Counted from the first letter of the stretch, positions 1 through 12,374 are shown. The stretch: 64,000 nucleotides of DNA from Chrysoporthe austroafricana (GCA_001051155.2 JYIP02000009.1:1364001-1428000), one strand, 5' to 3'. Program-made: numbers and translations. The notes: generated from the sequence alone by a model not told the origin.

Positions 1-717
1 CACCTACACGAACCCCAAGGCCGGATACGAGCCGCATCAGCGCACTTTGAGCCTGGGCCACAAAAGGATTCAAAATATTCACGGAATCTATGAGCGCAGG
101 AAGACTAAGCCTCGAGTGCTTTCGAGTTCGCAAATGCGAGAAAACAAGCGCAATTGCGAAGTGTCTGGCAGTGTCTGATCATAGGCAGTTGATAGTTCCA
201 TGATTTGGTTTACTGACGTTTGCATGATTTCTGAGGCTGATGCATCCCTGCAAGCAACATGTACACAAAACACCATGCAGGCAGGGGGCTTTCCACGACG
301 GATCGCTTGAAACAGGAGTGGACCTCGACTAGGCTTCAGACGGAAACATCTCCATATTTAGAAGCTGTTTAACGCCATTGAACTTGCTTTCTCGTACGCA
401 ATGCGCTCTCCCGTTGTCAAAATAGAAAAGTGACCGCTGCCATGAATTTGTTCAGTTGATTCGTGGAGTATAAATGGGCTGTTGCAGTGACTAGTCGGGG
501 TCTTGTTGATGCCGACTCTAGCGCTGTCGTCGAAGATGGATCATGGCCTGGAGCGCACCATCTAGACTTGGCAGCGTTTCAGAAACATAGGCAAGCAGCT
601 GTTCCTCTTACGTTTCCAAGGAATTTCTGTTGGGACGCCCCCAAAAGTCTGGTTCTTGGACTTAGTCACTTACGTAACGGATGCTGATTTTGCCTCGAAA
701 GAAATGTGTGCATGTGT

Positions 718-758
<41 letters not shown>

Positions 759-2551
759 AGGAGAACCTGCCCTACGACGGCTGCTCGCCATATCCTCATC
801 TTCTGCACAGCTGTTGCTACTACTATTTAATTGCATGCTGTGTTCATGGCGGCCGGCGTCTTTTAATGATTCTTTGACAAGCTCCACGGCTGATAGTCAA
901 AACCCTTAACATCATCGATGTGGTGTGTCCTTCTCTCAACTCTATCTGCAGATGTTGACCTGCAAATACGCGAGCAAATAGTATGAGCCTAGTTTACTCT
1001 TTTGAAAAGAGCAGTAAGAAAGGGCAATACTCTTCATCCTCGTCCTGATCACGGCGTACAATATCATCTGAAGGTCCTCCGAGCAGAATGTCGGATCTTG
1101 AGCGGAAGATCCGCTACAAAAGACATAATAAGACGACAACGTGGGGATGCGAGAAGTCGAATTGAAGCTTCAACGACTAGAGCTCTGGAGCGGGATTGCA
1201 CCGCGCTGTTAGACATGGTCCTAGCATGTTGCTGGGCAATTCGGTTGTCTTGACCACCAAGAGGCTGTGAATGCGAGTCATGTCCCATGGTATGAATTGC
1301 TGGGAACACAACAACTCGACTCACAGATTCATTGGTATCGTAATCTAGGCAAGGAAGCGTGGCAGTATCGTAACGATCAATGTGTCCAAGTACGGAAGGA
1401 TCGCTTCTAGCATAAGGGACACAGCGTTCCGTTTGGTGCTCCTCGAAGAGCTGCTGATGGTTTTGATGCCCTTGCCACCTTTGCCTGGAAAGGCTTGTCA
1501 TTGTAGAGTCTGAGTTAAGGTTTCGAAGTAACATTGCCGTCCTTAAAGCTTTGCTGATGAGGAGACTCCCTTTTCTAGACGCATTACATTATCAGCTTTC
1601 ATCATTGTCAACCCTTGTGACATTGATCCTGGCATTATCATAAACGTACCATCATGAACGCTGTTGTGTACCGCAACCTTAACACCTCCGATCTCTTACT
1701 TGCCGACTTTCTCACATGGGTAAATTACTAAAATAGTATCAAACATAGATTAGCAAGGCCGCCGTCAAGCACAGCCTCAAATACCGATCCTTTTGCCCCC
1801 CCACCTGGAGGCACTCTCTCTTTGTATGTGTAAGTGAATGAGAGGGTGAGTGGGGAAGCGTGGGGGAGGGAGAGAGATGGAGAAAAGAGTCGGTGTTCGA
1901 AAAGCCAATTTAATATCTATTCAACGACAGGTGATGGAAACTCCATACTTTAGATCGTCGTAGCCTTGGCAGTAAGGGTACGAAGTATATATTTAAAGAA
2001 GTGGGGCTCCGCTACTCTCAACGTGGGAAAATTCCGCATAGAGATCTAAGCCTTGGCTGACGGCTTTGAGAAGTAGCAGATATTTGTTGACAATAATGTA
2101 CATCGTCTTGCAAAGCCAAGTTATCGGATCACACCTCTTCAGGAGGAAGTTTCAGCTAATGACGCGCGTAATATGACGAAGTATTTATTCCGTTGGTAAC
2201 AATCCCATCTATACTAATTACCGTGTATATTTTCCTTGCACCTTTTGAGTCCCCGTCGGCCATCCCGCCACTGAGCCCGATCGTACGAGTAGTCCCTTTT
2301 TGTCGCATATCAAGGTAGACGTGGAGCTCTTCAGGCGAGAATTAGTAAACTTGGAGAGACATTAAGGAAGCCTCTTGATTGTGATGAAAGCGTCCACCTC
2401 GGTGCCCTAGCAGCGGACCATAAGAGACAGGGGATGGGTAGATGAGCGAGCGCCACATCAACACCCAATTCAAATCATGGGACACACATGCCTTGAAGTT
2501 ATGGAGAGAGTAGAACTCTCACATTGACTCGTTGTTACGCCAATGATCGAA
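1..2551. other. Intergenic, no supported gene
   Basis: I see no reading frame here with convincing protein character, splice structure or family match. The only clear structure is the TG microsatellite listed separately and a short GA-rich patch near 1830-1890. The longest frame (1064-1534, minus, 156 codons) has no recognisable domain. Confidence 0.6.
721..755. repeat. (TG)n microsatellite
   Basis: An uninterrupted run of about 17 TG dinucleotides lies in the spacer. It is a simple sequence repeat, likely length-polymorphic between strains. Confidence 0.95.
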
Positions 2552-2871
2552 TTATGCCGGCATAACCGAACTACACGCCTCGGTGCATTGCTATAAGCCG
2601 GTCAGAACTGTCGTGTTTGTAATGACATTTCGAAACATTCAAGTGGGGCCACACATGAGCACCACGCCGAAGCTAGGTAAGACACCAAGTACACCTTACA
2701 AATATGGAGACAGGGCTCTTGGACGCAAGGAAATATATGAAAGGGCACTGCAGCAGAACTCACATCTATATCCGCCTGCTCAGACATGGTGGCTGCTTGG
2801 ACCACGGGCACTGCCGTTCCGAGGCACGGCAGGGCCAGGAGAATCGCAGAGAGGACGACTGAGGGAATCAT
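2552..2871 (-). CDS. Putative tiny secreted peptide, two exons
   Basis: Exon 1 (2871-2764) encodes 36 residues starting MIPSVVLSAILLALPCLG, a textbook signal peptide with a likely cut near residues 19-26. It ends at a GTGAGT donor in phase 0. The best acceptor I find is at 2591, preceded by a CTGAC branch site and TTATAG. It gives exon 2 (2590-2552) of 12 residues with two cysteines (QCTEACSSVMPA), 48 residues in all. A TATA-like box lies about 130 bp upstream. The neighbouring gene at 4333-4576 has the same plan on the same strand. I recognise no family; it could be a small secreted effector-like or signalling peptide. The signal peptide and donor are visible; the second exon is inferred. 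Confidence 0.33.
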
Positions 2872-4332
2872 TTGGCTGTTTTGTTGTCTTAGTGATTGAT
2901 ATGTCGTTGTGCGGAGAAGGCGAGCGTGAACAGGCTGGGTTTGGATTGGATGCCGAGCTAGATTCCTCAGACGCGGCTTTGAGAGAGGGAAAAGGTCGTT
3001 TATATATGTTTTGGTTAATGATCTCGCGACCGGGTTCTTTGCCATGGATGAGCTGGGTGCGTCACCGCGGGGCCGTGACCCATCCGACTCCCCTTCCTTT
3101 CATAAATTACGAGCATCCGCATTCGGTTACTGGGTAGTCGTTGCGCGATCCTCCGTGCACTATTAATTGCTACAATTGTGTTGAAAGAGCAGGTCGAGGA
3201 CAAAGTGCTGCCGCAGCCGAGATACACTGAGCGCGCCGCGGCTCTCAAGGTCTGAACTATGGGCAAAGGCAATTAGACCACCGTCCAACGAATGCGCACC
3301 ATGCTGGCGATTGGTGCACGCGCTGTTCGTCTGCCGCGGAATCCCTCCGCTGTCACAAATAGCTCAGACGCATGCATTCCGACCCATAATTTGATAACGA
3401 TTTCCACTTTACTATAACCAACGTCCTTCACGTGATATCAGTAGCATAGGATCGAATATGGAGTTAAATACTCCCCACTTCCCTATCACGATTCGAAGAC
3501 CCCTGGGACCGCCGCTGAGCTCTTTGCGATGAGGAACCATGAGCACATTGCCAGCTCAGAACGCCTCGACGACCTTGGAAGACAGTGTACCAGGAATCTT
3601 GACATCGATCTCTTACTTACCGGGGCTGATAGTGACAGTATGTCTCCTGAGAAACTGTCGATGTTTCTTCTATGCTTAGTGCTCTCGGTACTCGGATCCT
3701 TCCGCCATACTATCTATCGAGAAGGATGAAATTATGGGCATGGATTGCGATTTTGCCCCACGCTCCACTTCCGCTGCACAATTTTGGCGAGCCTTCCAAT
3801 CATCATTCGGTTCATCTTAAAATAGAAATTTTGCATGGGATGTCGATCTCGGGTAACTACCAGCACATCATCCTTTATGCATTCCCAGCCGAGCTTCCAA
3901 CCACACATCCGGAACGTCGGTTCTGTCCTCCGGTTGAGACGCAAGTCCCAAGGTATGCTTAAGCGTTTAACTGAAGGAATGACGTAACGCATATTGTTCA
4001 CAAGGGTAGGAAGCAGATTTGTAAGCGTTGAACAGAACCGCTTGTTCTTTATTGGTATTGGTGGGTTGAAATAGTGCTGTGAAGCTTGCTTTCTAATATT
4101 GGTATATATGTGATGAAGGAAAGTGCCGTGAGGCTATATAGTTTTTTTTTGAAATCTTTAAAGCTTTTGAACATCTTGAGCCGCTCAGAACTCCGGCCTT
4201 CGCTAAATCAAAGTCCTGTTCTCTTGTATCCCGCCGTCACCGGCTTGCGTCGCCAGATCGTTTCGATGAAGCCAAGATGCGACATTGAGCCAGCAAGGTT
4301 GTGCTACTCGATCTTGGTGCCGAAAGCGTGCT
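2872..4332. other. Intergenic, no supported gene
   Basis: Apart from the TATA-like box near 3000, I see only short unsupported frames in this stretch between the two small secreted-peptide candidates. Confidence 0.5.
2999..3006 (-). promoter_or_regulatory. TATA-like box
   Basis: On the minus strand this reads TATATAAA, about 128 bp upstream of the ATG at 2871. It supports transcription of the small secreted-peptide gene. Confidence 0.35.
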
Positions 4333-4576
4333 CTAGCAGGTGGTGACACACTATATAACGTTTTGGTCAGCCAGCGTGTACGGTTTACATTAGGGGTTGG
4401 CTGACGGCAATCGGGTAGTGAAATGGTGCGTGCCGAAACAGCATATTCGCATGGCTACTTACATCAGTTGAGTCCTTGGTGAGAGTGCTGTCGGTGTTCG
4501 CGTCGGGAATAGGCTGACTGACTGCCACAGACAGCATCATAGAGATGGCAGCAGCGATAAGAGTCGTGGGACGCAT
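4333..4576 (-). CDS. Putative tiny secreted peptide, two exons
   Basis: Exon 1 (4576-4463) encodes 38 residues beginning MRPTTLIAAAISMMLSVAVS, a signal peptide followed by a Ser/Thr/Asp-rich stretch. It ends at a consensus GTAAGT donor in phase 0. The favoured acceptor is at 4351, with a GCTGACC branch site and TTATATAG. Exon 2 (4350-4333) then adds only CVTTC and a stop, 43 residues in total. An alternative acceptor near 4401 would give a longer, less plausible tail. The ATG has a good context (CACCAAAATG), and a TATTTAA box lies about 165 bp upstream. The layout mirrors the gene at 2552-2871. No known family; the role is unknown. Confidence 0.36.
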
Positions 4577-5704
4577 TTTGGTGGTGAGTTGTTGGAGGGT
4601 TGACTGAGACTCTTGCGGAGACTGATTATCCAAGAAGCTTGATTGAGATTGCGCTAAGGTTGCTTATGCTGTAGATGTGTTGAAATGAGAAGTGACAGGC
4701 AGTCGAGAACTCAGGCGACTGCTCGTCCTGCAGCCCTCTTAAATACATTTTCTCATCGCCCTCAAAAGACTCAGCCCGGCTCGCCCAGTAGCTAGCCCCC
4801 AAGAGCGAGGAGTCACGATGGGAGCCTCATGGGGTCCAAGTCCGGCGTACGGACGGATCTGGCCCTCGAGCTACTTGATGATGATATTACATCAACACCG
4901 AAGGATCGAGCCGTTGTACCCGCTGCAGGGAGCATGCCCGCTTGCTGCCACATCCGCGCGTGTCCCTGGGTGGGCGCGGTGACGCCGCAGGAACAGATCG
5001 GATTGACATCGCATTACGATACTGCAGTAAGCCGCAGGACCGGTAGCACAATTCAGCCTTACAAGGCGGAGCCACGTGGGCTTGGGCAGGTAAGCCGAGG
5101 ACGTGCCGGGGCCCGAGGGACCGGCGCTCCAGAAGGCGCTCCCATGACCTGTCAGACTGAACGGATTGCGCAAATGCGTGAGCCATCCCCGATGGCCTAT
5201 CACGGGATGTTCTCGGCCTGCCCCTTACGATATTGGGGGCCGAGACTTATGGCGTACGAATCCAGCGCCGGAAACGACGCTTGCCGTCTCCTTACGAGAA
5301 AATAAAAACAGCGCACATATCGAGATCCATGGCGGCGGCCGGTCTGACTGAGGTTTCGCTGGCACAGCCTCTGGAGTGGGGGAGAGGTTGTGTAATCTAG
5401 CCAGGCAGCAAAATATGCCCCGATGAGACCCAGCCGCCGTGGATAAGAGCCCCAGATATAGTCGATAGACACATGTGACTCGAACCGCACTCACATGATT
5501 CAGGCAGCCACGGCTGGCTGACAAAGAACGAATCATAGCTTAGAATGATCTCGTAATCTTAGCTGTCCGAGCTCGTGGACGAAGTGTCCTTTCTGGCCAT
5601 CCAGGTCACAGCCTGTCCAGGACCAGCGTCTGCGCATTAACGTAGCATCTCACCCTTTTCTTTTTCAAATCGGTTCAGGCAGCCAGCCCGCACTCGAGAC
5701 CTCT
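4577..5704. other. Intergenic, no supported gene
   Basis: Several overlapping frames exist on both strands near 4830-5530, but none shows domains, splice sites or consistent protein composition. The stretch likely holds the promoter of the small gene to the left and the 3' region of the Clr5-domain gene to the right. Confidence 0.5.
4739..4745 (-). promoter_or_regulatory. TATA-like box
   Basis: TATTTAA on the minus strand, about 165 bp upstream of the ATG at 4576. It is a plausible core promoter for the small secreted-peptide gene. Confidence 0.35.
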
Positions 5705-7481
5705 TCATCCTGGAGGAGGCGTCACATCCAGGCCCAAATTACTCAGCTGGTCAGTGATCTCATGCTGCATCTTCTCAACCTTCTCCTGCTCCCCCCAGTC
5801 GCGCAGCCACCCCTGGAGCTCCGTCATCAGCCGCGCCGCGCTGCTGGTCTCCCCCCTCAGGTTGCATTGCTCTATACTCTTCCGCATGTGGCTCTCGGCC
5901 AGGCTGCGCTGGCCTTCTGCCTGGTAGATGCCTGCGAGATAATAATTACAGTTCAGCTCTGCCAACAGAGCGATCGGGGTGTCTTCGCCCTCGCAGGTAT
6001 CAAGCGTCATCCTGAAGAGCTCCTTCAGCCTCTCGGATGATATCCCGCGCGCCTTCACCTTCTGGCGCTCCAGCTCCGCCATCCAGAACATCTGCTGGAT
6101 GGGCGGCTTCTGCGGCTCCGCCCCGCTGGACAGCCGATCCTGGCAGTCCTTCCACAGCGACGACTCCAGGCTCTCGACGGGCAGTGTCTCAAAGCCGGCG
6201 GCGTCGCCGAGGTCGAGCCACGCCGGGATGGTGCGCCCCCTCGCGGACGCGTCGGGGAGCGACTCGAACGAGAGCAGGATGCACTTGTACCCTTGGATGA
6301 GGACGTCTAAGAGGTTCTCACCGTCAGCCTGGCTGAGGTTGAACAAGACACGCCGCAGCGGGTGCCCCTGCGGCCAGTCCAGTGACGGGTCGGAGGCTAG
6401 CGCCGCGACGTATCTGACTAGGGCCTCTGTCGTCCTGGTCAGCTGTGGCGAGCCCTGCATGCTGAGGAGGTGGATGAAGAGCAGGAAGAGACAGCGCGGG
6501 ATCGTCACCAGGTTCGAATCAAGCAGGGATTTTATCCGGGCTGGGGCCTTGCGCAGGAGAGCCGAGGCCTCGGCCATCCTGTCCTGGGTGATGAACCTGC
6601 GGGCAGAGATGACCAGATCGTAGACGGACCTGTCCTGGCCGTTCTGCTCATAATCCAACGCCACTAGGTTGTCCCGCAGGGGACTCCCGGCGTGGGCGTA
6701 GACATACGAGTGCAGGTCGGTCAGGATGCTCTCGGACACGCGGAACACGGCGGGGGCGTCGATGGCGGTCGCCCTCGGCGACGGGGGCCGGCCGTGCTGG
6801 TAGCGGGCCAGCGTGGAGAGGTGGGACGCCTTCTGCACGACGCTGGAGGGGATCCGCTTGCGCCGGAGGTGGGCGGCGACGCGGTCCAGGCCGACGACGC
6901 GGCCGGTGGCGAGGGTCACCTCGGTGGAGGTCTGGCGGACGTCGCCGTGGCTCTCGGCGTCGAAGATCAGCTCCATGAGCGACTCGACCTCCTCGGACTT
7001 GATGCTGACGTTCTTGGAGTAGCCCCATTTTTTTAAGCGCGTCTTGACCATCCTGGGCCTTGTTGTTTTTCGGTATGCACGTCAGCACTAAAAACCGGAT
7101 CATTTTTGGGGGGCGGAAATCGAAGGATCTGGCCACGGCTTACGTCGCAACGAAGTTGTGCTCGCGCTCCATGATCTCCAGGACCTCCCTTAGCGTCTTG
7201 TCCTCGTCCATGTAAAGGCGGCGGATGGTCGCCTTGTGCTTGCTCCAGTCGTAGCGGCTGGGGGTCCGGCCGGGCTTGGAGCCCCTGGGCGCGCCGGGGT
7301 TGGACACGGTGGGGGATGTTTCCGGCGAGTGCTGCGACGCCGACGACGCCGAGGGGGCGTCGGCATACTGGGAGCCCTCGTCCGAGGGCGAGACAGGCAC
7401 GACCAGCGCGAGAGACGGGCCGCCCTCGCCGCGCCCTCGGGCCACGGCAGCACCAGGCTCCTCCTGGTGGACGGAGGCCAT
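5705..7481 (-). CDS. Clr5-domain protein
   Basis: Two exons, 7481-7144 and 7052-5705, are joined over a 91-bp intron (GTAAGC donor, CCCAG acceptor), giving 561 aa. The Clr5 domain lies at about residues 77-127. It starts YDWSKHKATIRRLYM and closes, right across the splice, with MVKTRLKKWGYSKN, the usual core of this family. That continuity over the splice is the main proof of the intron. The N-terminus is Pro/Ser/Gly-rich and disordered-looking. The roughly 430-residue C-terminal part is helical and may hold TPR-like repeats (AELNCNYYLAGIYQAEGQ near the end). Clr5-domain proteins are common in filamentous fungi and presumed nuclear. The name comes from a fission yeast silencing factor, but the role of most members is unknown. 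Confidence 0.88.
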
Positions 7482-10400
7482 GGCGGCGCAGCAGGTCGCA
7501 GGGCAAGCAGGATGCAGGCGGGCGGCGGATGCTGGGGGGTGGCAGCTCTCTCTCTCGGTGTCTCTGTCCTGGCGCGCGCGGCGTGGTCCAGAGTCGCCGA
7601 CCTGGCGCTGGCGGGCTGGCGGTCAGGTCAGGTCACGTTGTGAGGAGGACGTGCTTGGACGCCGCGGGACGGCGGACAAAGCAACGGGCCGTCTCTTCTT
7701 TTTCATTGGCGCCCATGCCAGATCTCCGCGGGGAATGAAGGGGGTGACGTCCAGCGCCGCCCAACCAGTGAGTTGCCAGCCCACGGTTCTGCAGCTCTCG
7801 CGTCCTTTTGGGCCATTGGACGGGCTGAAGCGAGTTGGGCAACGGGGGGGGCGCCAATCAGAACACACGCCCGCCACCCCTCCTCGCTGCCTGCAGGAAT
7901 TCTCCGGTGTGCGAGTGTGCGCGCGCTCTCGCGTGTGCGTGTGCGTGTGCGTGTGCTTGTGCGTGCCTAAGGCCGACGGGGGGTGGGGAGGGAGGGGGGT
8001 GGTGCCTCGCCTCGCCTCGCATCATTGGGAGCCTGGATGGCGTCGGCCGCAGCAGCTCCTCAGCCACTGGGGTGGATGGTGTTAGGGCTGAGGAGCCTGA
8101 CCGCACAGCGCTGCTAGGTCTGAGTCAACAGGGGGGGACGACAGGGCACTGCAGGGCGCACAGAGACAGATGCCACTGCTAGGGCTCCTACAAGGCACAC
8201 CCCCTCGCTCGATATGTCTATGTGTATATATATATATAGAGCAAAATGACGCTCCTCTGATCCATCGCAGCCCAGAGCCTGGTCGCCTCCGGTAATTATC
8301 TGACAACCCTCGGCCCTGCAGCGCCGGCGACCCGGTCTTATTGCTGTATAGGGTGCTACGGTGCTCGTCGTCCTAAGACAATTTATATACTGGGAATGCC
8401 TTGTCGCTCCACCGAATGTATACAAAACATACCAGTATGCACCTCATCGGAGCCGTATCCTCCTGACCCGGCCGCCCGGCGCCCGCCGCGCTGGGATCCA
8501 GACAGTAACACATCTGCCTGGCGGGGCGGTTCTCTTCACTCGCCGGGTGCCGGACTGCTGCTGCTGCTGTTGATGACTCAGAATGAGCTGATGAGGCGCC
8601 TCGCTGCGACCCGAGGAACATGTGATCAAGGGCTGTCATCCGAAACCTGTCGACAGGCGTGGCTGCCAAGCGGCTTGGTCAGCCCGCCGCACGCCGCCCA
8701 GTCAGCAAAGCAGGTCCGAGCCCAAGAGACAGATGCGTATCCAGATTCCGTACTCCGGCTTATGACTGATAGGAGCCTGGCCCACCCCCAGCCTCACCGG
8801 CGCAGCACCCCGAGGCTGGACGGCAAACAGTCAGCATCCTGTCCACTACGTCATAAGCCCTGCCAGAACTGCCCGCGCGGTTGATTGGGATCGCCGTCCA
8901 GGTCGCCCGCGCAAAAAAAAAAAAAAAGAGGCGAAGAGCCTCAGGAGGTGGGCGGTGGGCTGGGGATACGGCCTCGTTCTCTCGCTGCATTGCTCGCGGG
9001 AAGAAGTGGAGAGTCGCCAGCATCAGCCGCGCGGGCAGCCTGGCCGTGGGCCCGGGCTCGTAAAGTCGAGGTTTAAACTTCTCGGGATTCCCACTGCCGG
9101 CTCCTGCGGAACATACCGTGGCCAGTGCCCGAAAAGCCGGGAACGAGCATGAGCATGCTGGGAAACCTGCGTCGCTTGCGTTGGCACCTGCTTATAGTCC
9201 TGCCCTGCCTCGTTTCCTGCCTGCTAATCATGACATGTAATTACGTACAAGTCTGCGCTGGACAAGGCTGCCGTTGGAGATGTTTCAAAATGTCTCTCTG
9301 GATAGGTCCTTATTGAACGTTTACGTCTTTCTCCACTTTACCGCAGCTATCCAAATATTTACCAGTAAAGCTGCACCAGTGGGCAGGATCAGGGCAGAGG
9401 GTCCTCCTGAGCGGGTGAGCTCATGAGCTTGCATACTTGTGTAAGCCATGGCGTACAGATGTAGATATATTTGAGGCTAGACGAAGATGAGCTCTTTGAG
9501 CTGTTCTCCTAGCTGGCAGACAAGCTGGCAGTGACAACAACTGCAAATCACTGGTGCTGATCGCGATGTATTGTGACTATGCACATCATGTCTGTCATGG
9601 GAAGCCTCCAGGTCCAAAGTTGTGCTTTCATATCATATCTGATGGCCCTTGTTCTTGTTCTGAAGGCTCAGAGCTCATGTTAGCTTGATCGGCTGTCTCA
9701 AGAATTAGATAAATGATATACTCTCATCATCATGTCGCTCTGGCTAGTACAACTGCCAGGCATGCACGGCATGGTATAGGGCTCTGATCTCCTTCGCTTC
9801 TGCCTTTGGTGCTTGTCCTATCCTTGCCCGCTCATTTCTTGATGTCTCTTCTATCCGAATCTGCTGCATGCTAACTGGTTTAGTCTACAAACGCACCTAG
9901 GTACCTACCTCTGCCTCATATCATTTATCTTTTCTACACCTGAAATGCGGGGCGGACGGGCAGATGCATGCAGAGGGTGCCCATGTGAAACCGCAAGTCA
10001 TGCAGCAGGAGACACGCAATAACCATACCAAGCCTCACCTTCAGAGCCCCAATATGTTCTTTACGGCCGATAAAATTTCGAGGAGCTGCACAATTCAATT
10101 ACTTACAGGACTTCGGCCTCATTCAACTCCCCCAAAACACAAGGGAGGAAGGTGGTCCGTGCCCAGCCACACGCTACCGCACGCACCCGCGGCCACTAAC
10201 AGAGGTTTCAGCAAGAAGCTCACCGTTTGTGCCAAGTTGTTTGTCAACATTGAACTGTGTCCAAAGTGAATGGTTGAACTTTTTTTTTTTTTTTTTTCTT
10301 TTCTTTTAAAATGGGAAGAGCCCAGCTGGCAGGCTCCTTAGCTTTGGTGTGTCCCTTCGAGCTGTCTGTTGTTGTGTTGCTTCAGTACGTAAACGCGGCC

Positions 10401-10567
10401 CGGCTGATCTTCTCGAAGGTTCTTTGACAAGCCTCATCTCAATAAGCCATCGTGTCAAGAACAGCATCCGCCACGCTGGACCAGAAAATCATCACAACAG
10501 TTGCAGCTGAGGAAGAACACACACAATACACCACCGCCAACACATCCAGCCACCAAACGAGACCGAG
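7482..10567. other. Intergenic, no supported gene
   Basis: About 3.1 kb between divergently transcribed genes. It is GC-rich with many spurious frames to about 9.1 kb and lower in GC after that. It holds a GTGTGC-type repeat (7931-7966), a short (CTG)n run near 8557, a poly-A run near 8912 and a poly-T run near 10280-10297. No frame is convincing. Confidence 0.55.
7931..7966. repeat. GTGTGC-type simple repeat
   Basis: Imperfect GTGTGC hexamer repeats follow an alternating GC stretch. This is a purine-pyrimidine alternating tract in the spacer upstream of the Clr5-domain gene. Confidence 0.85.
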
Positions 10568-11161
10568 ATGGCCGACCACGCTGGCAACAGGGCCGCCGCC
10601 CAGCCGCCCAACCTCCTGCTCCGCCGGATCGCCGCCGTCACCCTCGGCGTCGTCCTCTTCTTCGGCGCCGCCCGCAGCTTCACGCCCGTCTCGTGGCTCA
10701 CGCAGCCCAACTACGTCACCTACCTGGACGGCCCGACCTTCGCCGACCGCATCCTGACGCCGGTCTTGACGGGCGGCGCCGCGATCCTGCACTGGTACGT
10801 CGCCTCGGTGGCCCGGCCGCTGCCCCTGACCATCACCGTGCCCAACCCCGGCGCCGACGTCCCGCGCAGCGACGTCGTGCTGGGCGTGTGGCTGCCGGGC
10901 TACTTCTGGCCCGCCATGGCACTCGAGGCCGCGCTGCTCTGGGGGCTGCAGCTCGGGGTCGGGCTGTGGGTGGAGCGGGCCACCGTCGCCGGCATCATCT
11001 TCGCCGCGTGGGTTGTGGGGTGGAACGCGATGCCCTGGTACAGGAAGGAGCAGGCCTGGGCCCTCATCAAGGACTATGTGGTGCGCCTCATCATCATGGA
11101 GATGGTGGATGCGGCTTTTGGAGGAGGCAGGAGCAGGCGGCAACGACGCCGTCGCATGTGA
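10568..11161 (+). CDS. Hypothetical multi-pass membrane protein
   Basis: A single-exon frame of 197 aa with the codon bias of neighbouring real genes (strong G/C at third positions) and an ATG in good context (CCGAGATGG). I count about four hydrophobic segments: residues 20-40, 60-80, and a long hydrophobic block at roughly 103-155 that probably forms two spans. Conserved-looking aromatic turns occur between them (WLPGYFWPAM, GWNAMPWY). The C-terminus is very basic (SRRQRRRRM), which suggests a cytosolic tail. I recognise no family. The downstream gene at 12375 is another small membrane protein on the same strand, but the two share no obvious sequence. Confidence 0.65.
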   Translation: MADHAGNRAAAQPPNLLLRRIAAVTLGVVLFFGAARSFTPVSWLTQPNYVTYLDGPTFADRILTPVLTGGAAILHWYVASVARPLPLTITVPNPGADVPRSDVVLGVWLPGYFWPAMALEAALLWGLQLGVGLWVERATVAGIIFAAWVVGWNAMPWYRKEQAWALIKDYVVRLIIMEMVDAAFGGGRSRRQRRRRM

Positions 11162-12374
11162 GGACCGTGCCATTTCAGCCTTGCATACTGGAGCAGTGTG
11201 GTCTTGGTTCTGGGGGGTGGGCCTGGGACTTGTGCTGAAGCTCTGTGCTGGCCTTGCTGAGGCATCGACTGGGTGGCCATGTGGTCAACAAAGAGGGCCC
11301 CATGAGGGCTCATTTTCCAAGTCATCAAAACACATCTCCTCTTTTCAAACGGGTTGATCCAGCCTCTGTCACAACTTGTGAAATCATCATGAAGCCTTAT
11401 TATCTTCTCAAACCCGTCAACTCAACAACAGCTGCTTCCAAGTGAGGATATGTTTGTCCGGATCTCTCAAGGCCTGACGACGGATACATCTGTGGTCCAC
11501 TGCCCAAGCAGCTATCAAATTCAAGACAGCCGTCTTCTGGATCTGCTACAGCTTGACGACTAATCGATCCGGCCCACCCCTTTTTTGACATGTCAAGTCA
11601 ACACCAGCAATCAAATTCATGATGATTGCCTCTCAATCAAGCAGCCCTCAACAACTCGTCTACGAACACTCGCGTCCTCCTAATTACGAAGTCAACACCT
11701 ATCTGCAATACTATGCTCTCCGGCAGACTCGTCACTGTCTGAAGACTAATTGACCTTACCTCGTTCCTCAGTCTGTTCAGTCGGCGAACACACTCAATCC
11801 CAAAGGAGCCTTCTTCTCCGAAGGTCAAAGGCTTGACAGCTAAGCGACTTGCCACCTTCCAAACTCACCGCTGCCCTCTCTTCTGGTCAAAGGCCTGACG
11901 ACCAAGCTACCTGCACTCCTTTCTTACCAGCCGCATCAACCTCAACTCACATATTCATGCCAGCCTTCTCTTCCTGAGATCAGAGGTCGAAAGTTTGAGA
12001 TCAAGCGAGTCATACCCATTACTGAACCCAAGACATCTCTTTCTTCCGAGGGTCGAAGACTTGACGACCAAGCACCTGCCACACCCTTCTCAGCCTGCCA
12101 CATCAACACCAACTTCCAAACCTCAGCAGTGATCTCCAGAGGAGTGCAAAAGCTTGTCAACCAAACAACAGCCTGACAGCCTTCTCTTCCGGTGCGGAAG
12201 GCCTGACGAGGAAGCAAACTAAACACCTTTCTCAAGCGGCCACCCTAACACCAACTCTCAAACCCACAACAGTCTGTCTCTCGACTACACAGCCCTTGCC
12301 GACTGGTCTCTCTGCAAAACCATCTCACACCCCATCAAGCCCCATCAATCGTCCACCGGCTCAATACACCAGCC
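11162..12374. other. Intergenic, degenerate repeat array
   Basis: The spacer between two small membrane-protein genes. From about 11450 to 12240 it is filled with recurring variants of a short motif (see the repeat entry). No coding frame is supported. Confidence 0.6.
11450..12240. repeat. Degenerate short-motif array
   Basis: Variants of GGCYTGACGACCAAGC recur at roughly 11475, 11549, 11830, 11894, 11993, 12058, 12150 and 12202. They are commonly preceded by CTTCTCTTC or GGTCAAA and followed by a C/A-rich stretch with CATCAACACCAACTY. Spacing is irregular (about 50-100 bp). This could be an eroded minisatellite or a cluster of binding sites upstream of the gene at 12375. Confidence 0.5.

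Noticed and set aside
1064..1534. 156-codon minus-strand frame
   Set aside because: No recognisable domain, no flanking exon, and no promoter or splice evidence.
4200..4420. Alternative second exon containing QPCW, recalling alpha-type pheromone repeats
   Set aside because: Only one partial match, no repeated WC...CW units and no processing sites; chance similarity.
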